Source of the DNA: an uncultured bacterium
GTDB taxonomy: Bacteria > Bacillota > Clostridia > Oscillospirales > Acutalibacteraceae
Direction of reading: 5' to 3'
Assembly (NCBI GenBank): GCA_905215055.1
Contig: CAJMOH010000031.1
Span: 1-35,307, forward strand
Length of the DNA stretch: 35,307 bases
The notes under the pieces were generated by a model that made no database searches, was not told where the DNA came from, and saw only the letters and a list, made by a program, of their open reading frames with translations. A program made the position numbers and the translations under genes. Positions 28,366 through 35,307 of the stretch are shown here, in pieces; the first letter of the stretch is position 1, and every line of letters begins with the position of its first letter.

Positions 28366-29119
28366 GGTCATAGCAGTCGTAAAAATCCTCCACATCCCGC
28401 TGGGCCAGCTGGGGCAGCACGGTTTTCAGCAGCTGCTGCACCTTTTGGGCCGAGCTTTGGGCAAAGGTCAAAAAGTCCACGGTTTCACTGTCGTGGGCGT
28501 TGTCCGAAATGGTCCGCAGCACCGCGCAGGGTACATGCCGGTTGGCCAGACACACATGGGCAACCGCTCCGCCTTCCATCTCGCAGGCCAGGGCGCCAAA
28601 CTCCTTTTGGAGATACTCCCCAAAGGCCGGGTCCGCCACAAACCTGTCTCCCGTGGCGATCACTCCCAGATGCGCCCTTCCGTACAAGCCCTGGGCGGAC
28701 TGGGCCAGCACCCGGGCCAGGTCTCCGTTGACCGGCAGGAACCGCAACGGCTTTTCAAAGCCCGGCAGGCTCATTTCCCCGGCGGGACACCCGTCCAGCG
28801 CGGAGGTGTCAAAGTCGTACTCCACACAGGAGGCGGCGATTACCACATCCCCAATGTGGACGTCCTTTCCAATGCCGCCGGCCACGCCGATGTTCAAGAT
28901 CAGCTCGGGTCCCAGGCGGTCGATCATGGCCTGGGCGGCGATGGCGGCGTTCACCTTGCCGGGAGCGCACAGGGCCACGCTCACCTCCACGCCGGCCAGC
29001 GTGCCGGAGGTAAAGGTCAGGCCCCCAAAGCGTCTTTCCGTCTTGTTCTCCAGCTCCCCCAAAATGGCGTCAATCTCGATTTGCATGGCGCCGATAATGC
29101 CCACAGAACTCACCTTCAT
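28352..29119 (-). CDS. mtnN: 5'-methylthioadenosine/S-adenosylhomocysteine nucleosidase
   Basis: A 255-aa nucleosidase. IGIIGAM-type N-terminus (VGIIGAMQIEIDAILGELEN), then APGKVNAAIAAQAMIDRLGP, NIGVAGGIGKDVHIGDVVIA and CEMEGGAVAHVCLANRHVPC. The catalytic Asp is in RTISDNAHD. It cleaves MTA and SAH to release adenine, feeding the methyl cycle and AI-2 route. AAGGAGG precedes the ATG. It lies 12 bp after the membrane-protein gene, making a three-gene minus operon with the cyclase. Confidence 0.93.
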   Translation of the reverse strand: MKVSSVGIIGAMQIEIDAILGELENKTERRFGGLTFTSGTLAGVEVSVALCAPGKVNAAIAAQAMIDRLGPELILNIGVAGGIGKDVHIGDVVIAASCVEYDFDTSALDGCPAGEMSLPGFEKPLRFLPVNGDLARVLAQSAQGLYGRAHLGVIATGDRFVADPAFGEYLQKEFGALACEMEGGAVAHVCLANRHVPCAVLRTISDNAHDSETVDFLTFAQSSAQKVQQLLKTVLPQLAQRDVEDFYDCYDHEAV

Positions 29120-29131
29120 ACAGCGGCCTCC

Positions 29132-30424
29132 TTACAGCTTCTTCCCGGTCTTTTCCGAAATAAACTTCAAGAAGTCCTCCCACTGGCCCAGGGCAAAGCC
29201 GTTCTGGTCCACCATGTAGGCATTTTCCGGACCATAATACAGATACACATAGTGGCCGTGCTTGCGCAGGTCTGTAATCTGGAAATAGGGGAACACGCTG
29301 GCGGACTGAATGCCGGACACCCGGAACGCCTCGTCATAGAACACATAATGGGCGGTGGAGGACACACCCCGGTCGTACACCCGGCGCTGAATCTTTTCCA
29401 GAGCGTGGGGCATGTTGAAGATCTTGTAGCCATAGTAAACCACCACGCCTACCGCCAGCACCTTAATCCACCACTCGGAGTCCAGCGCGAAGGACACCAC
29501 AAAGGCGGAAATGCACAGCAGTGCCCCAATAATCAGAGAGCCCACGTTCTTCACATAAGCCTGGTAATAGCTGAAGGTGTGAATGGCCTCCTTGGTGCAT
29601 TCGGTGGAGTTGACAAAGCGCATCTCCCCTTGAACAGCGTCGTTGTCCCCGTGGGTCTTGTGATATTCGGTAAGCTGCTCGGCAAGCTTGGCCTTCAGGC
29701 GTTTGTCCCGCTTGTTCTTAATGGGCAGATAGACAATGGGAACCAAAACCACCAGCACCAGCAGCACCAGCAGCATCAGGGTGATGGCCAGGCTTTCGGG
29801 GGTAACGGTGCTTGCGGGCTTTTCCAAAATCTCCGGGAAGGTGACGCTCTGCACAATGCTCAGCAGCAGGTCGTCCTGCTCCTGGGTAATGCTCTCGTCC
29901 CCGCCGGGCAGGTTAAAGCCCAGGGTAAAGCCGTTGACAATGGTGGCGTATACCAGCTCGTGATACTCCTGGCCCTCGTGAGAGCCGTCCACCAGCAGCC
30001 GGTAAAACAGCTGGCCGCCTACGTCCAAATAGCTTTTCTCAATGGTGATGTCCTCTGTTTTGGTCTGCATAACGCCGTCCAAAAAGCTTTGCTGGTCCTC
30101 TTCGGAGAGGGTACCCAGGTTAAAGATCTGCCGGGTTTGGCTGCTTTCCTGCTGCTGCACCAGAATGGTGGTGGAGCCGTCCTCTGAGACAAGCTGGGCA
30201 ATGCCGCTCATATCCTGCATGGTTTGCAGCTCGCTCTGGGGATCGGCAATTCCCGCCAAGGCCCAGGAGGGGTCATCCACAGAGGTGGACAGGGTAAACA
30301 GATACATCCCGTCCGGATAGGTCAGAGAGAAGTCGTCGTTCGAGAAGGTCTCGGCGGCTGCGGAAAAGGGCAGGGCCAACACCAGCATCAGCGCCAAAAG
30401 CGCCGCGGTCCATTTGCGTTTCAC
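29132..30424 (-). CDS. membrane protein with signal peptide and YcxB-like C-terminus
   Basis: A 430-aa protein. Residues 1-24 are a signal peptide (LLALMLVLALPFSAAAETFS). Residues about 25-205 are extracytoplasmic. A membrane segment follows at about 211-234 (ESLAITLMLLVLLVLVVLVP), then a cytoplasmic linker, two more segments near 300-340, and a C-terminal YcxB-like region (YVFYDEAFRVSG, YFQITDLRKHGHYVYLYYGP). The start is GTG. No catalytic residues seen; sensing or structural roles are open. A weak extended -10 lies at 30491..30496. Confidence 0.7.
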   Translation of the reverse strand: MKRKWTAALLALMLVLALPFSAAAETFSNDDFSLTYPDGMYLFTLSTSVDDPSWALAGIADPQSELQTMQDMSGIAQLVSEDGSTTILVQQQESSQTRQIFNLGTLSEEDQQSFLDGVMQTKTEDITIEKSYLDVGGQLFYRLLVDGSHEGQEYHELVYATIVNGFTLGFNLPGGDESITQEQDDLLLSIVQSVTFPEILEKPASTVTPESLAITLMLLVLLVLVVLVPIVYLPIKNKRDKRLKAKLAEQLTEYHKTHGDNDAVQGEMRFVNSTECTKEAIHTFSYYQAYVKNVGSLIIGALLCISAFVVSFALDSEWWIKVLAVGVVVYYGYKIFNMPHALEKIQRRVYDRGVSSTAHYVFYDEAFRVSGIQSASVFPYFQITDLRKHGHYVYLYYGPENAYMVDQNGFALGQWEDFLKFISEKTGKKL

Positions 30425-30563
30425 AAGTCATCCGTCCTTTTTATGGTCTCTGCCCCCGAGAAGCCTTTGCCCGGGGGCGGCTGTCGTTCTATTATAGCAT
30501 AATACTGTCGGGGTTTACAGCGGCAAATCTAAAAAAATTGTAAACCTTGTCCCCGGCGCCGCA

Positions 30564-30592
30564 TTGACGGGCCGGAAAGAAAAGGGTACAAT
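30564..30592 (+). promoter_or_regulatory. promoter of the SDR gene
   Basis: TTGACG (30564..30569) and TACAAT (30587..30592) are 17 bp apart, 42 bp before the ATG. Confidence 0.7.
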
Positions 30593-30634
30593 AAAAGGCA
30601 GCACTGGATTTTATTCTGGAAAGGGGACATCTCC

Positions 30635-31396
30635 ATGGTAACAGCCGTAATCACCGGGGCCTCCAGCGGCCTTGGAAAAGAATACATCAACGCCATCATC
30701 GCCCAATATCCCAGCGTGGACGTCTTTTGGCTGGTGGCCCGCCGCAAGGAGCTTTTAAAGGAGATTGCCGACGAGCATCCGGACAAAACCATTGCCGCCA
30801 TCTCCCTGGACCTTTCTCAAGGGGAGAGCGTGGAAATCTTTGAAAAGCTGTTAAAGGAAAATAACCCCGAGATCAAGGTGCTGGTGAACAACGCGGGCTA
30901 CGGCAAGTGCGGGGACTTTTTCTCCTCCAACCGGGGGCTTCAAACCGGGATGGTGGACCTGAACTGCCGGGCTCTGACGGCCATCACCCGGCTGTGCCTG
31001 CCCTACATGCTGGACGACAGCCTGGTGATCAACGTGGCAAGCATCGCCGCCTTTGCCCCCACCCCCCGCATGTCGGTATACTCCGCCACAAAGGCCTATG
31101 TGCTGGCCTTGTCCAAGGCCCTTCACGACGAGCTGCGGCCTCGGGGCATCAAGGTGCTGGCGGTGTGCCCCGGCCCCATGGACACGGACTTTTGGAACGT
31201 GGCCGGCGTGCCGGAGGGCAAGTCCCGGCTGATTGACAAGCTGCCCCGGGTCAACCCCCAGGAGGTGGCGGTCAAGTCCCTGCGGGCCGCCAAGCGGGGC
31301 AAAATGGTCTACACCAACAGCTTTTTCTACAAGCTGTACCATCTGCTGTGCAAAATCCTCCCCCACGGGGTGATTATGGAATTCACCGAAATTTAA
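30635..31396 (+). CDS. short-chain dehydrogenase
   Basis: A 253-aa SDR. The cofactor loop is ITGASSGLGKEYINAI, with NNAGYGKCGDFF, NVASIAAFAPTPRMSVYSATKAYV (Tyr/Lys pair) and VCPGPMDTDFWN following. A C-terminal hydrophobic stretch (SFFYKLYHLLCKILP) suggests membrane association, as in sphingoid or fatty-chain carbonyl reductases. AAAGGGG precedes the ATG. Monocistronic with its own terminator. Confidence 0.88.
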   Translation: MVTAVITGASSGLGKEYINAIIAQYPSVDVFWLVARRKELLKEIADEHPDKTIAAISLDLSQGESVEIFEKLLKENNPEIKVLVNNAGYGKCGDFFSSNRGLQTGMVDLNCRALTAITRLCLPYMLDDSLVINVASIAAFAPTPRMSVYSATKAYVLALSKALHDELRPRGIKVLAVCPGPMDTDFWNVAGVPEGKSRLIDKLPRVNPQEVAVKSLRAAKRGKMVYTNSFFYKLYHLLCKILPHGVIMEFTEI

Positions 31397-31400
31397 CCGC

Positions 31401-31432
31401 AAAAAAGACGCCCCGGCCGGGACGTCTTTTTT
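31401..31432. terminator. bidirectional terminator
   Basis: AAAAAAGACG-CCCGG pairs with CCGGG-CGTCTTTTTT. It separates the SDR from the convergent permease. Confidence 0.8.
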
Positions 31433-31456
31433 CATGCCTCCTCCAAAACAGAGGAC

Positions 31457-32218
31457 TCACCGCAGAACGGTGGTCCGCCGCAAAATCAGCCAGGTGACGG
31501 CGGAAAGCGCCACAGCCTCCACGGCCCAGGTTCCCATCCGGGCGAAGGGGTTCTCCCAGATGAACGCCAGCACCGGCTCCACATACTGGGAAAAGAAGGC
31601 CCGCAGCCCCCCGCCCAGCAGGTTGGCGTCGATGATCTTCACCCCCGGTACGCCGCAGAACAGCACAAATCCGGCGCAAACCCCCACCACAATCCGCAGC
31701 TTCAAGGGCAGGCGGTAGAGGAACACCACAATAAAATAGCCCAGGGTCATGGCCAGCGCCAGCAGTACAAAGCTGAAGGGAATGGAGAACAGGGTGTTGA
31801 CAAGGGTTTGCCCAAAGGCCAGGTGGTCCAAGTTAAACAGGGTGAGAAACAAATTGGCGGAGCCATAGCCCCAAATGGGCAGATCCAGCAGGTCGATAAG
31901 GACGGCCAGCACCGTGTCCGCCGCTGCCATAAACGCGGACACAATCCCCGTGACCGCCAGCCAGGCGGTGTACATGGTTTTCCGGCTGACGCCGTTTTGC
32001 AGGTGCATGGGCAGGTTGTCGTGGAAGGAGCAAAGCCCGCAGATGAACAAAAACACTGTGGAAAAGGCCGACAGCCCACCGCCCATATAGGCCCTGATGG
32101 AACCGAAAATCCACGCCAGGCAGAGCACGATATGCAGGGCGATTACCACGCCGTAGTAGACGATCACAGGGCCGATAAAGTCCGCCAGCTGGTATTGGAT
32201 GGATTGCTTCAATTTCAT
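31457..32218 (-). CDS. ABC-transporter membrane protein
   Basis: A 253-aa integral membrane protein with about six hydrophobic segments, for example VIVYYGVVIALHIVLCLAW, STVFLFICGLCSF, FSIPFSFVLLALAMTLGYFI and IVVGVCAGFVLFCGVPGV. Its start overlaps the ATPase stop (ATGA). Permease of the GntR-ATPase-permease operon; such YtrABC-type systems respond to cell-wall stress or antimicrobial peptides, though the substrate is unproven. Confidence 0.78.
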   Translation of the reverse strand: MKLKQSIQYQLADFIGPVIVYYGVVIALHIVLCLAWIFGSIRAYMGGGLSAFSTVFLFICGLCSFHDNLPMHLQNGVSRKTMYTAWLAVTGIVSAFMAAADTVLAVLIDLLDLPIWGYGSANLFLTLFNLDHLAFGQTLVNTLFSIPFSFVLLALAMTLGYFIVVFLYRLPLKLRIVVGVCAGFVLFCGVPGVKIIDANLLGGGLRAFFSQYVEPVLAFIWENPFARMGTWAVEAVALSAVTWLILRRTTVLR

Positions 32219-33111
32219 AAATCATTTCCTCCCTTTCTGGGAAACCCGGCGATGGTCTGCTCCGGGTCACTGGTCAGCAGCACAAACAGCCTTTGCAGGT
32301 CCAGACGGGAAACCTCCAGCCCTTGGGGAAGAGCTTCCCGGTCTGGGGCTCCCAGCAGATGGGCGCTCATCAGGCCACCCAGAACGTCTGTCCCCAGCAC
32401 CCGCCGGCCCTGAAGGTACTGCTCTACCTGGGCGCGGGGACCGCTGACGGTGTAGCCTCCCGTCAGCAGGTCCTCCCGGGAGCCCTTTTCCAGCACTTGG
32501 CCGTGGTGCAGGATCACCACATCCTCAATCAAGCTGGAGATCTCCTCGATCAAATGGGTGGAAACCACCACGGTGAAGGGCTTCTCGCTGTACCGGGCCA
32601 GCAGCGTCTTGTAGAACAGGTCCCGGTGGTTGGCGTCCAGCCCCAGCACCGGCTCGTCCAGCAGCACATAGGGGGCGTTCACCGACAGGGCCACCACCAG
32701 CTTGAAAATAGAGCTGTACCCGGTGGACAGCTTGCTGACCTTGGCGCTGGTGTTCAGCTGGAAGGCCCCGGCCAGGTTCCAGGCGAACTCCCAGTCGAAC
32801 TGGGGATAGAACACCCGGCTCCACTTGAAGGCATCCTTCACCCGCATGTTTTCTGGGTAATAGAGCTTCTCGCTCATCAGATACAGCTTGGACAAGGCCC
32901 GGTCGTTGCCGTTTGCCGGCTCCCCATCCACGGTGACGCTGCCGCTGTCTGGAAAAATCCGCTGGGTCAGCACGCTGAGCAGGGTGGACTTTCCCGCGCC
33001 GTTGCGCCCCAACAGGCCGTAAATCCTGCCTTCCTCCAGGGTGAAGCTCACGTTTCGCAGGGCTTGCACCGGCCCAAAGCTTTTGGATACGTTTTCAAAG
33101 ACAATGCTCAT
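32215..33111 (-). CDS. ABC-transporter ATP-binding protein (YtrB-like)
   Basis: A 298-aa ATPase. Walker A is GRNGAGKST (35-43). The signature is degenerate, LSTGY at 128-132 instead of LSGGQ. Walker B is YVLLDEP (about 148-154) with a D-loop LGLD after it, and STHLIEEISS is the H-loop. It overlaps both the GntR gene upstream and the permease downstream by 4 bp, so the operon is tightly coupled. Confidence 0.88.
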   Translation of the reverse strand: MSIVFENVSKSFGPVQALRNVSFTLEEGRIYGLLGRNGAGKSTLLSVLTQRIFPDSGSVTVDGEPANGNDRALSKLYLMSEKLYYPENMRVKDAFKWSRVFYPQFDWEFAWNLAGAFQLNTSAKVSKLSTGYSSIFKLVVALSVNAPYVLLDEPVLGLDANHRDLFYKTLLARYSEKPFTVVVSTHLIEEISSLIEDVVILHHGQVLEKGSREDLLTGGYTVSGPRAQVEQYLQGRRVLGTDVLGGLMSAHLLGAPDREALPQGLEVSRLDLQRLFVLLTSDPEQTIAGFPRKGGNDL

Positions 33112-33494
33112 AGCTCCTCCTTTTCCTTTTGGGCATAGCCCTGGTCAATCAGGGCGGCAAGCTCCTCTCTGCCAATGCCCAGCCGCTTTGCCTCCGCCAC
33201 CAGTCCTGACACAAAATGCTCGTAAAAGCTTTCCTTTCGCTTGGCCCGCAGCTGGTCCGCCGCGCCCTTCTGCACAAACATGCCAACTCCCCTTTTCTTG
33301 TAGATTACGCCCGCGTCCACCAGCAGATTGATGCCTTTTAGGGCGGTGGCGGGGTTGATCTTGTACTGCACGGAAAACTCCGTGATAGAGGGAACCTGGC
33401 TCTCCTCTGGGAAGGCCCCAGACAGGATGCCGTCCTCCAGCCACTCGGCAATTTGCTGGAAGATTGGCTTCTCCCCGGTAAAATCCAACTCCAT
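33108..33494 (-). CDS. GntR-family regulator (YtrA-like)
   Basis: A 128-aa YtrA-type regulator. The winged HTH (EKPIFQQIAEWLEDGILSGA, SITEFSVQYKINPATALKGI, GVIYKKRGVGMFVQKGA) covers residues 8-80. A short helical tail replaces an effector domain. AAAGGAGG precedes the ATG at 33494. It probably represses its own operon through the palindrome at 33517..33536. Confidence 0.88.
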   Translation of the reverse strand: MELDFTGEKPIFQQIAEWLEDGILSGAFPEESQVPSITEFSVQYKINPATALKGINLLVDAGVIYKKRGVGMFVQKGAADQLRAKRKESFYEHFVSGLVAEAKRLGIGREELAALIDQGYAQKEKEEL

Positions 33495-33516
33495 AGGCGC
33501 CTCCTTTCTCAATTAG

Positions 33517-33575
33517 TTAATTACTTGAGTAATTAACCGCAAAACTATAATACCTCAGGGGGAGGCTCTTGTCAA
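33517..33575 (-). promoter_or_regulatory. GntR operon promoter with operator palindrome
   Basis: On the minus strand TTGACA (33570..33575) and TATTAT (33547..33552) are 17 bp apart. The palindrome TTAATTACT-TG-AGTAATTAA (33517..33536) covers the start region, as for YtrA-type autoregulation. Confidence 0.8.
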
Positions 33576-33619
33576 GGGGAAATGAAAAAATTCTCTTCCC
33601 CCCTTTACCAGTCCTTAAC

Positions 33620-33649
33620 TTGACACTGGGCAGCGCTCTCCAGTAGAAT
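33620..33649 (+). promoter_or_regulatory. promoter of the flavodoxin gene
   Basis: TTGACA (33620..33625) and TAGAAT (33644..33649) are separated by 18 bp. Confidence 0.65.
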
Positions 33650-33680
33650 AAAGCCAAAAGAGAAGAAAGGCGGCGCCACC

Positions 33681-34205
33681 ATGAAAGCTCTGATCGTCTA
33701 TCTGTCCAAGACCGGCTTTACCAAGCGCTATGCCCAGTGGCTGAAGGAGGACCTTTCCTGCGACTGCGTTCCCTTTGACCAGCGGGGACAGGTGGACCTT
33801 TCCCCATACGGGGCGGTGGTTTTTGGCTCCAGCGTTCACGCTGGGCGCATTCGCAAGCTGGGCTGGCTGAAAAAGCAGCTGCCGGCCCTGGCCGGCAAGC
33901 GGGTGGCTCTGTTTTTCACCGGGGCCATGCCCCCGGACCAGGAGACCGTTCAGCAGTGCCTGGCCCAAAACCTGACCCCGGAGGAGCAGCGGCAGGTGAA
34001 GGCCTTTTACCTGTGGGGCGGTCTGAACTACCAGGCCATGGGGCCAGTGGACAAGTGGATGATGGGGGTCTTTCGGAAGATGCTCGCCTCCAAAAAGGAC
34101 CCCACTCCCCAGGACCGGCAGGCCGCCCAGATGGTAGCCGCCTCCTACGACAAGACGGACCGGGCCTCTCTCAAGCCCCTGGAGGACTATCTGACCCTGG
34201 AATGA
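33681..34205 (+). CDS. flavodoxin-domain protein (HemG-like)
   Basis: A 174-aa protein. IVYLSKTGFTKRYAQWLKED is the FMN phosphate loop. YGAVVFGSSVHAGRIRKLGW and KRVALFFTGAMPPDQ match the flavodoxin_5/protoporphyrinogen-oxidase-type fold. It would bind FMN and act in small-scale electron transfer; a haem role is not supported by the neighbours. AAAGGCGG lies about 9 bases upstream. Confidence 0.83.
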   Translation: MKALIVYLSKTGFTKRYAQWLKEDLSCDCVPFDQRGQVDLSPYGAVVFGSSVHAGRIRKLGWLKKQLPALAGKRVALFFTGAMPPDQETVQQCLAQNLTPEEQRQVKAFYLWGGLNYQAMGPVDKWMMGVFRKMLASKKDPTPQDRQAAQMVAASYDKTDRASLKPLEDYLTLE

Positions 34206-34206
34206 C

Positions 34207-34246
34207 AAAAAAAGAGGCCGCCCCCCCCAGGCACAGCCTCTTTTTT
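34207..34246. terminator. bidirectional terminator
   Basis: AAAAAAGAGGC (34208..34218) pairs with GCCTCTTTTTT (34236..34246). It separates the flavodoxin from the convergent lexA. Confidence 0.75.
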
Positions 34247-34258
34247 GCTTGTTCGTTT

Positions 34259-34840
34259 TTAATAATACCGCATCACCGCGATAACCTTCCCCAGTACGGA
34301 GGCATGGTCTGAATAGATGGGCTGAAAGTCCGGGTTCTCCGGCTGGAGCCGCACTTGATTTTTTTCCCGGTACAGCCGCTTGACCGTGGCCTCGTCGTCG
34401 ATCATGGCCACCACAATGTCCCCGTCGTCGGCGGTGGACACCCGCTCGGCCACCACATAGTCCCCGTCCAAAATTCCCGCGTCCCGCATGCTCAGGCCGC
34501 TGACGTGAAGGGCAAACAGCTCTTTTCCCGGCTTTTGAGGGAAGGGAAGATAGCCCTCAATATCCTCTACCGCCAGAATGGGCATGCCCGCCGTGACCTT
34601 TCCCAAGATAGGAACCTGGGCCGCGGGAGTTTCTCCCTCCACCCGGATGGAGCGGTTCAGCCCCGCCCCCCGAGAGATGTAGCCCAAGCGCTCCAGGGTT
34701 TTTAAATGGGCGTGGACCGTGGAGGTGGAGCGCAGCCCTGTGGCGGTGCAGATCTCCCGCACCGTGGGCGGCACTCCCGTGGAGGCCTGCTGCCGGAGAA
34801 AATCGTAAACCTTCTGCTGGCTTTTTGTGAGATGGTCCAT
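34259..34840 (-). CDS. lexA: LexA repressor
   Basis: A 193-aa SOS repressor. The N-terminal winged HTH is TKSQQKVYDFLRQQASTGVP, then PTVREICTATGLRSTSTVHA. The self-cleavage site is Ala84-Gly85 in KVTAGMPIL, with the catalytic dyad Ser117 (GLSMRDAGI, where the common residue before Ser is Asp) and Lys154 (EATVKRLYR). The start is the ATG at 34840, after GGAAAGG; the frame is open upstream but has no better start. It represses DNA-repair genes and is cut on RecA activation. Confidence 0.93.
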   Translation of the reverse strand: MDHLTKSQQKVYDFLRQQASTGVPPTVREICTATGLRSTSTVHAHLKTLERLGYISRGAGLNRSIRVEGETPAAQVPILGKVTAGMPILAVEDIEGYLPFPQKPGKELFALHVSGLSMRDAGILDGDYVVAERVSTADDGDIVVAMIDDEATVKRLYREKNQVRLQPENPDFQPIYSDHASVLGKVIAVMRYY

Positions 34841-34876
34841 TGCGCGCCCCGCCTTTCCCGATTTATATACAGTGTT

Positions 34877-34916
34877 ATTATAGCATACTCCTTCCACAAT
34901 CGCAAACATTTGTTTG
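34877..34916 (-). promoter_or_regulatory. lexA promoter with probable LexA box
   Basis: On the minus strand TTGCGA (34900..34905) and extended TGC-TATAAT (34877..34882) are 17 bp apart. The near-palindrome CAAACA-TT-TGTTTG (34903..34916) overlaps the -35, consistent with LexA autorepression. Confidence 0.65.
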
Positions 34917-35038
34917 TGATTTTTTCAAAAATTCTCTCGAATTTTCTGTTTTTTCCATCTCAGAAATGTTCACAAAATGGGAAGAAAATTTTTAAGGTTT
35001 ATTCACAACGCCGTAACAACTCCCCCGGGCTTTCCGGG

Positions 35039-35165
35039 TATAATAACACCGTACTCAAAAGAAATGGACCGCACCTTTTCTTGAGATACATGTTCTACCC
35101 TCCTCAATAATACCCCTCAAGCTAAAGAGATCGGGCCGGCCGCGTTTTGCTGCCGGCCCTTTCTC
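35039..35165 (+). ncRNA. possible small RNA or leader downstream of lexA
   Basis: A TATAAT (35039..35044) precedes about 90 bases with no open frame and then the hairpin GGGCCGGC/GCCGGCCC (35133..35159) and TTTCTCTATCTC. The -35 is weak. The rest of the window (35166..35307) holds a small hairpin (TTCCTTTT with AAAAGGAA) and nothing I can call. The transcript is hypothetical. Confidence 0.35.
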
Positions 35166-35307
35166 TATCTCTTTTTCCTTTTTTTACAAAAGGAAAGAAC
35201 CAAAGAATTTTCCGGTGCGAAAGAGCCGTGTGCGACGTAAAGTTCTTTGCCTTCTCGCCTGCTGGATTTGTGGGTCTGCGGATTTCTCTAAAGGGCAGAA
35301 ACTAGAA

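Noticed and set aside
28109..30187. 692-codon plus-strand frame
   Set aside because: It is antisense to the nucleosidase and membrane-protein genes, which have strong family matches on the minus strand.

Overview
The window looks like chromosome of a GC-rich Gram-positive gut-type clostridium (Oscillospirales-like; this is inference). The support is strong AGGAGG ribosome-binding sites, TTGACA/TATAAT promoters, CCA-encoding tRNA, a clostridial cysteine-rich VLP protein, phage replisome-organizer and YtrA/YtrB-type genes, iron-dependent alcohol dehydrogenases and many flavodoxin-fold proteins. No ribosomal RNA is present, so the genus cannot be fixed.

Left third (8..9165): an integrated mobile element of about 9.1 kb, bounded by a 46-bp direct repeat (8..53 and 9120..9165) that is the 3' half of a tRNA-Arg(ACG) gene. 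It carries its own terminator just inside the left end, matching triplets of integrase arm-type repeats at both ends, and a tyrosine integrase with an unusual helix-turn-helix insertion. Next come a divergent repressor/Cro-like switch, a rightward run of small genes (cysteine-rich VLP, excisionase-like HTH, replisome organizer, several unknowns, sigma-like protein), a gene-poor palindrome-rich stretch with a probable small RNA, and an RHH/zeta-kinase toxin-antitoxin-like pair beside the right end. No relaxase, coupling protein, capsid or packaging gene is visible, so it resembles a small satellite-like or mobilizable element that depends on a helper.

Middle (9.2-19.9 kb): a redox and detoxification island. 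It has an esterase, a flavodoxin (probably frameshifted), a flavin reductase, two FMN-reductase-like flavoproteins, a metallo-beta-lactamase-fold hydrolase, a cupin, an SDR, two iron-dependent alcohol dehydrogenases and a lipoprotein flavodoxin. Gene decay is plentiful here: a LysR C-terminal remnant, two stub lipoproteins and the frameshift. Two divergent promoters at 12.2-12.3 kb share the same core, suggesting co-regulation.

Right (19.9-25.6 kb): a glycan/mannose locus with a ROK repressor, a ROK sugar kinase and a GH38 alpha-mannosidase on the minus strand, divergent from a SIS-family sugar-phosphate isomerase. A 9-bp inverted repeat sits in the control region.

Far right (25.6-35.3 kb): membrane proteins, a PRTase-like protein with an altered PRPP loop, a GNAT, a cyclase-family hydrolase, an MTA/SAH nucleosidase, an SDR, a GntR-ABC ATPase-permease operon, a flavodoxin and lexA. 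After lexA there is only a possible small RNA.
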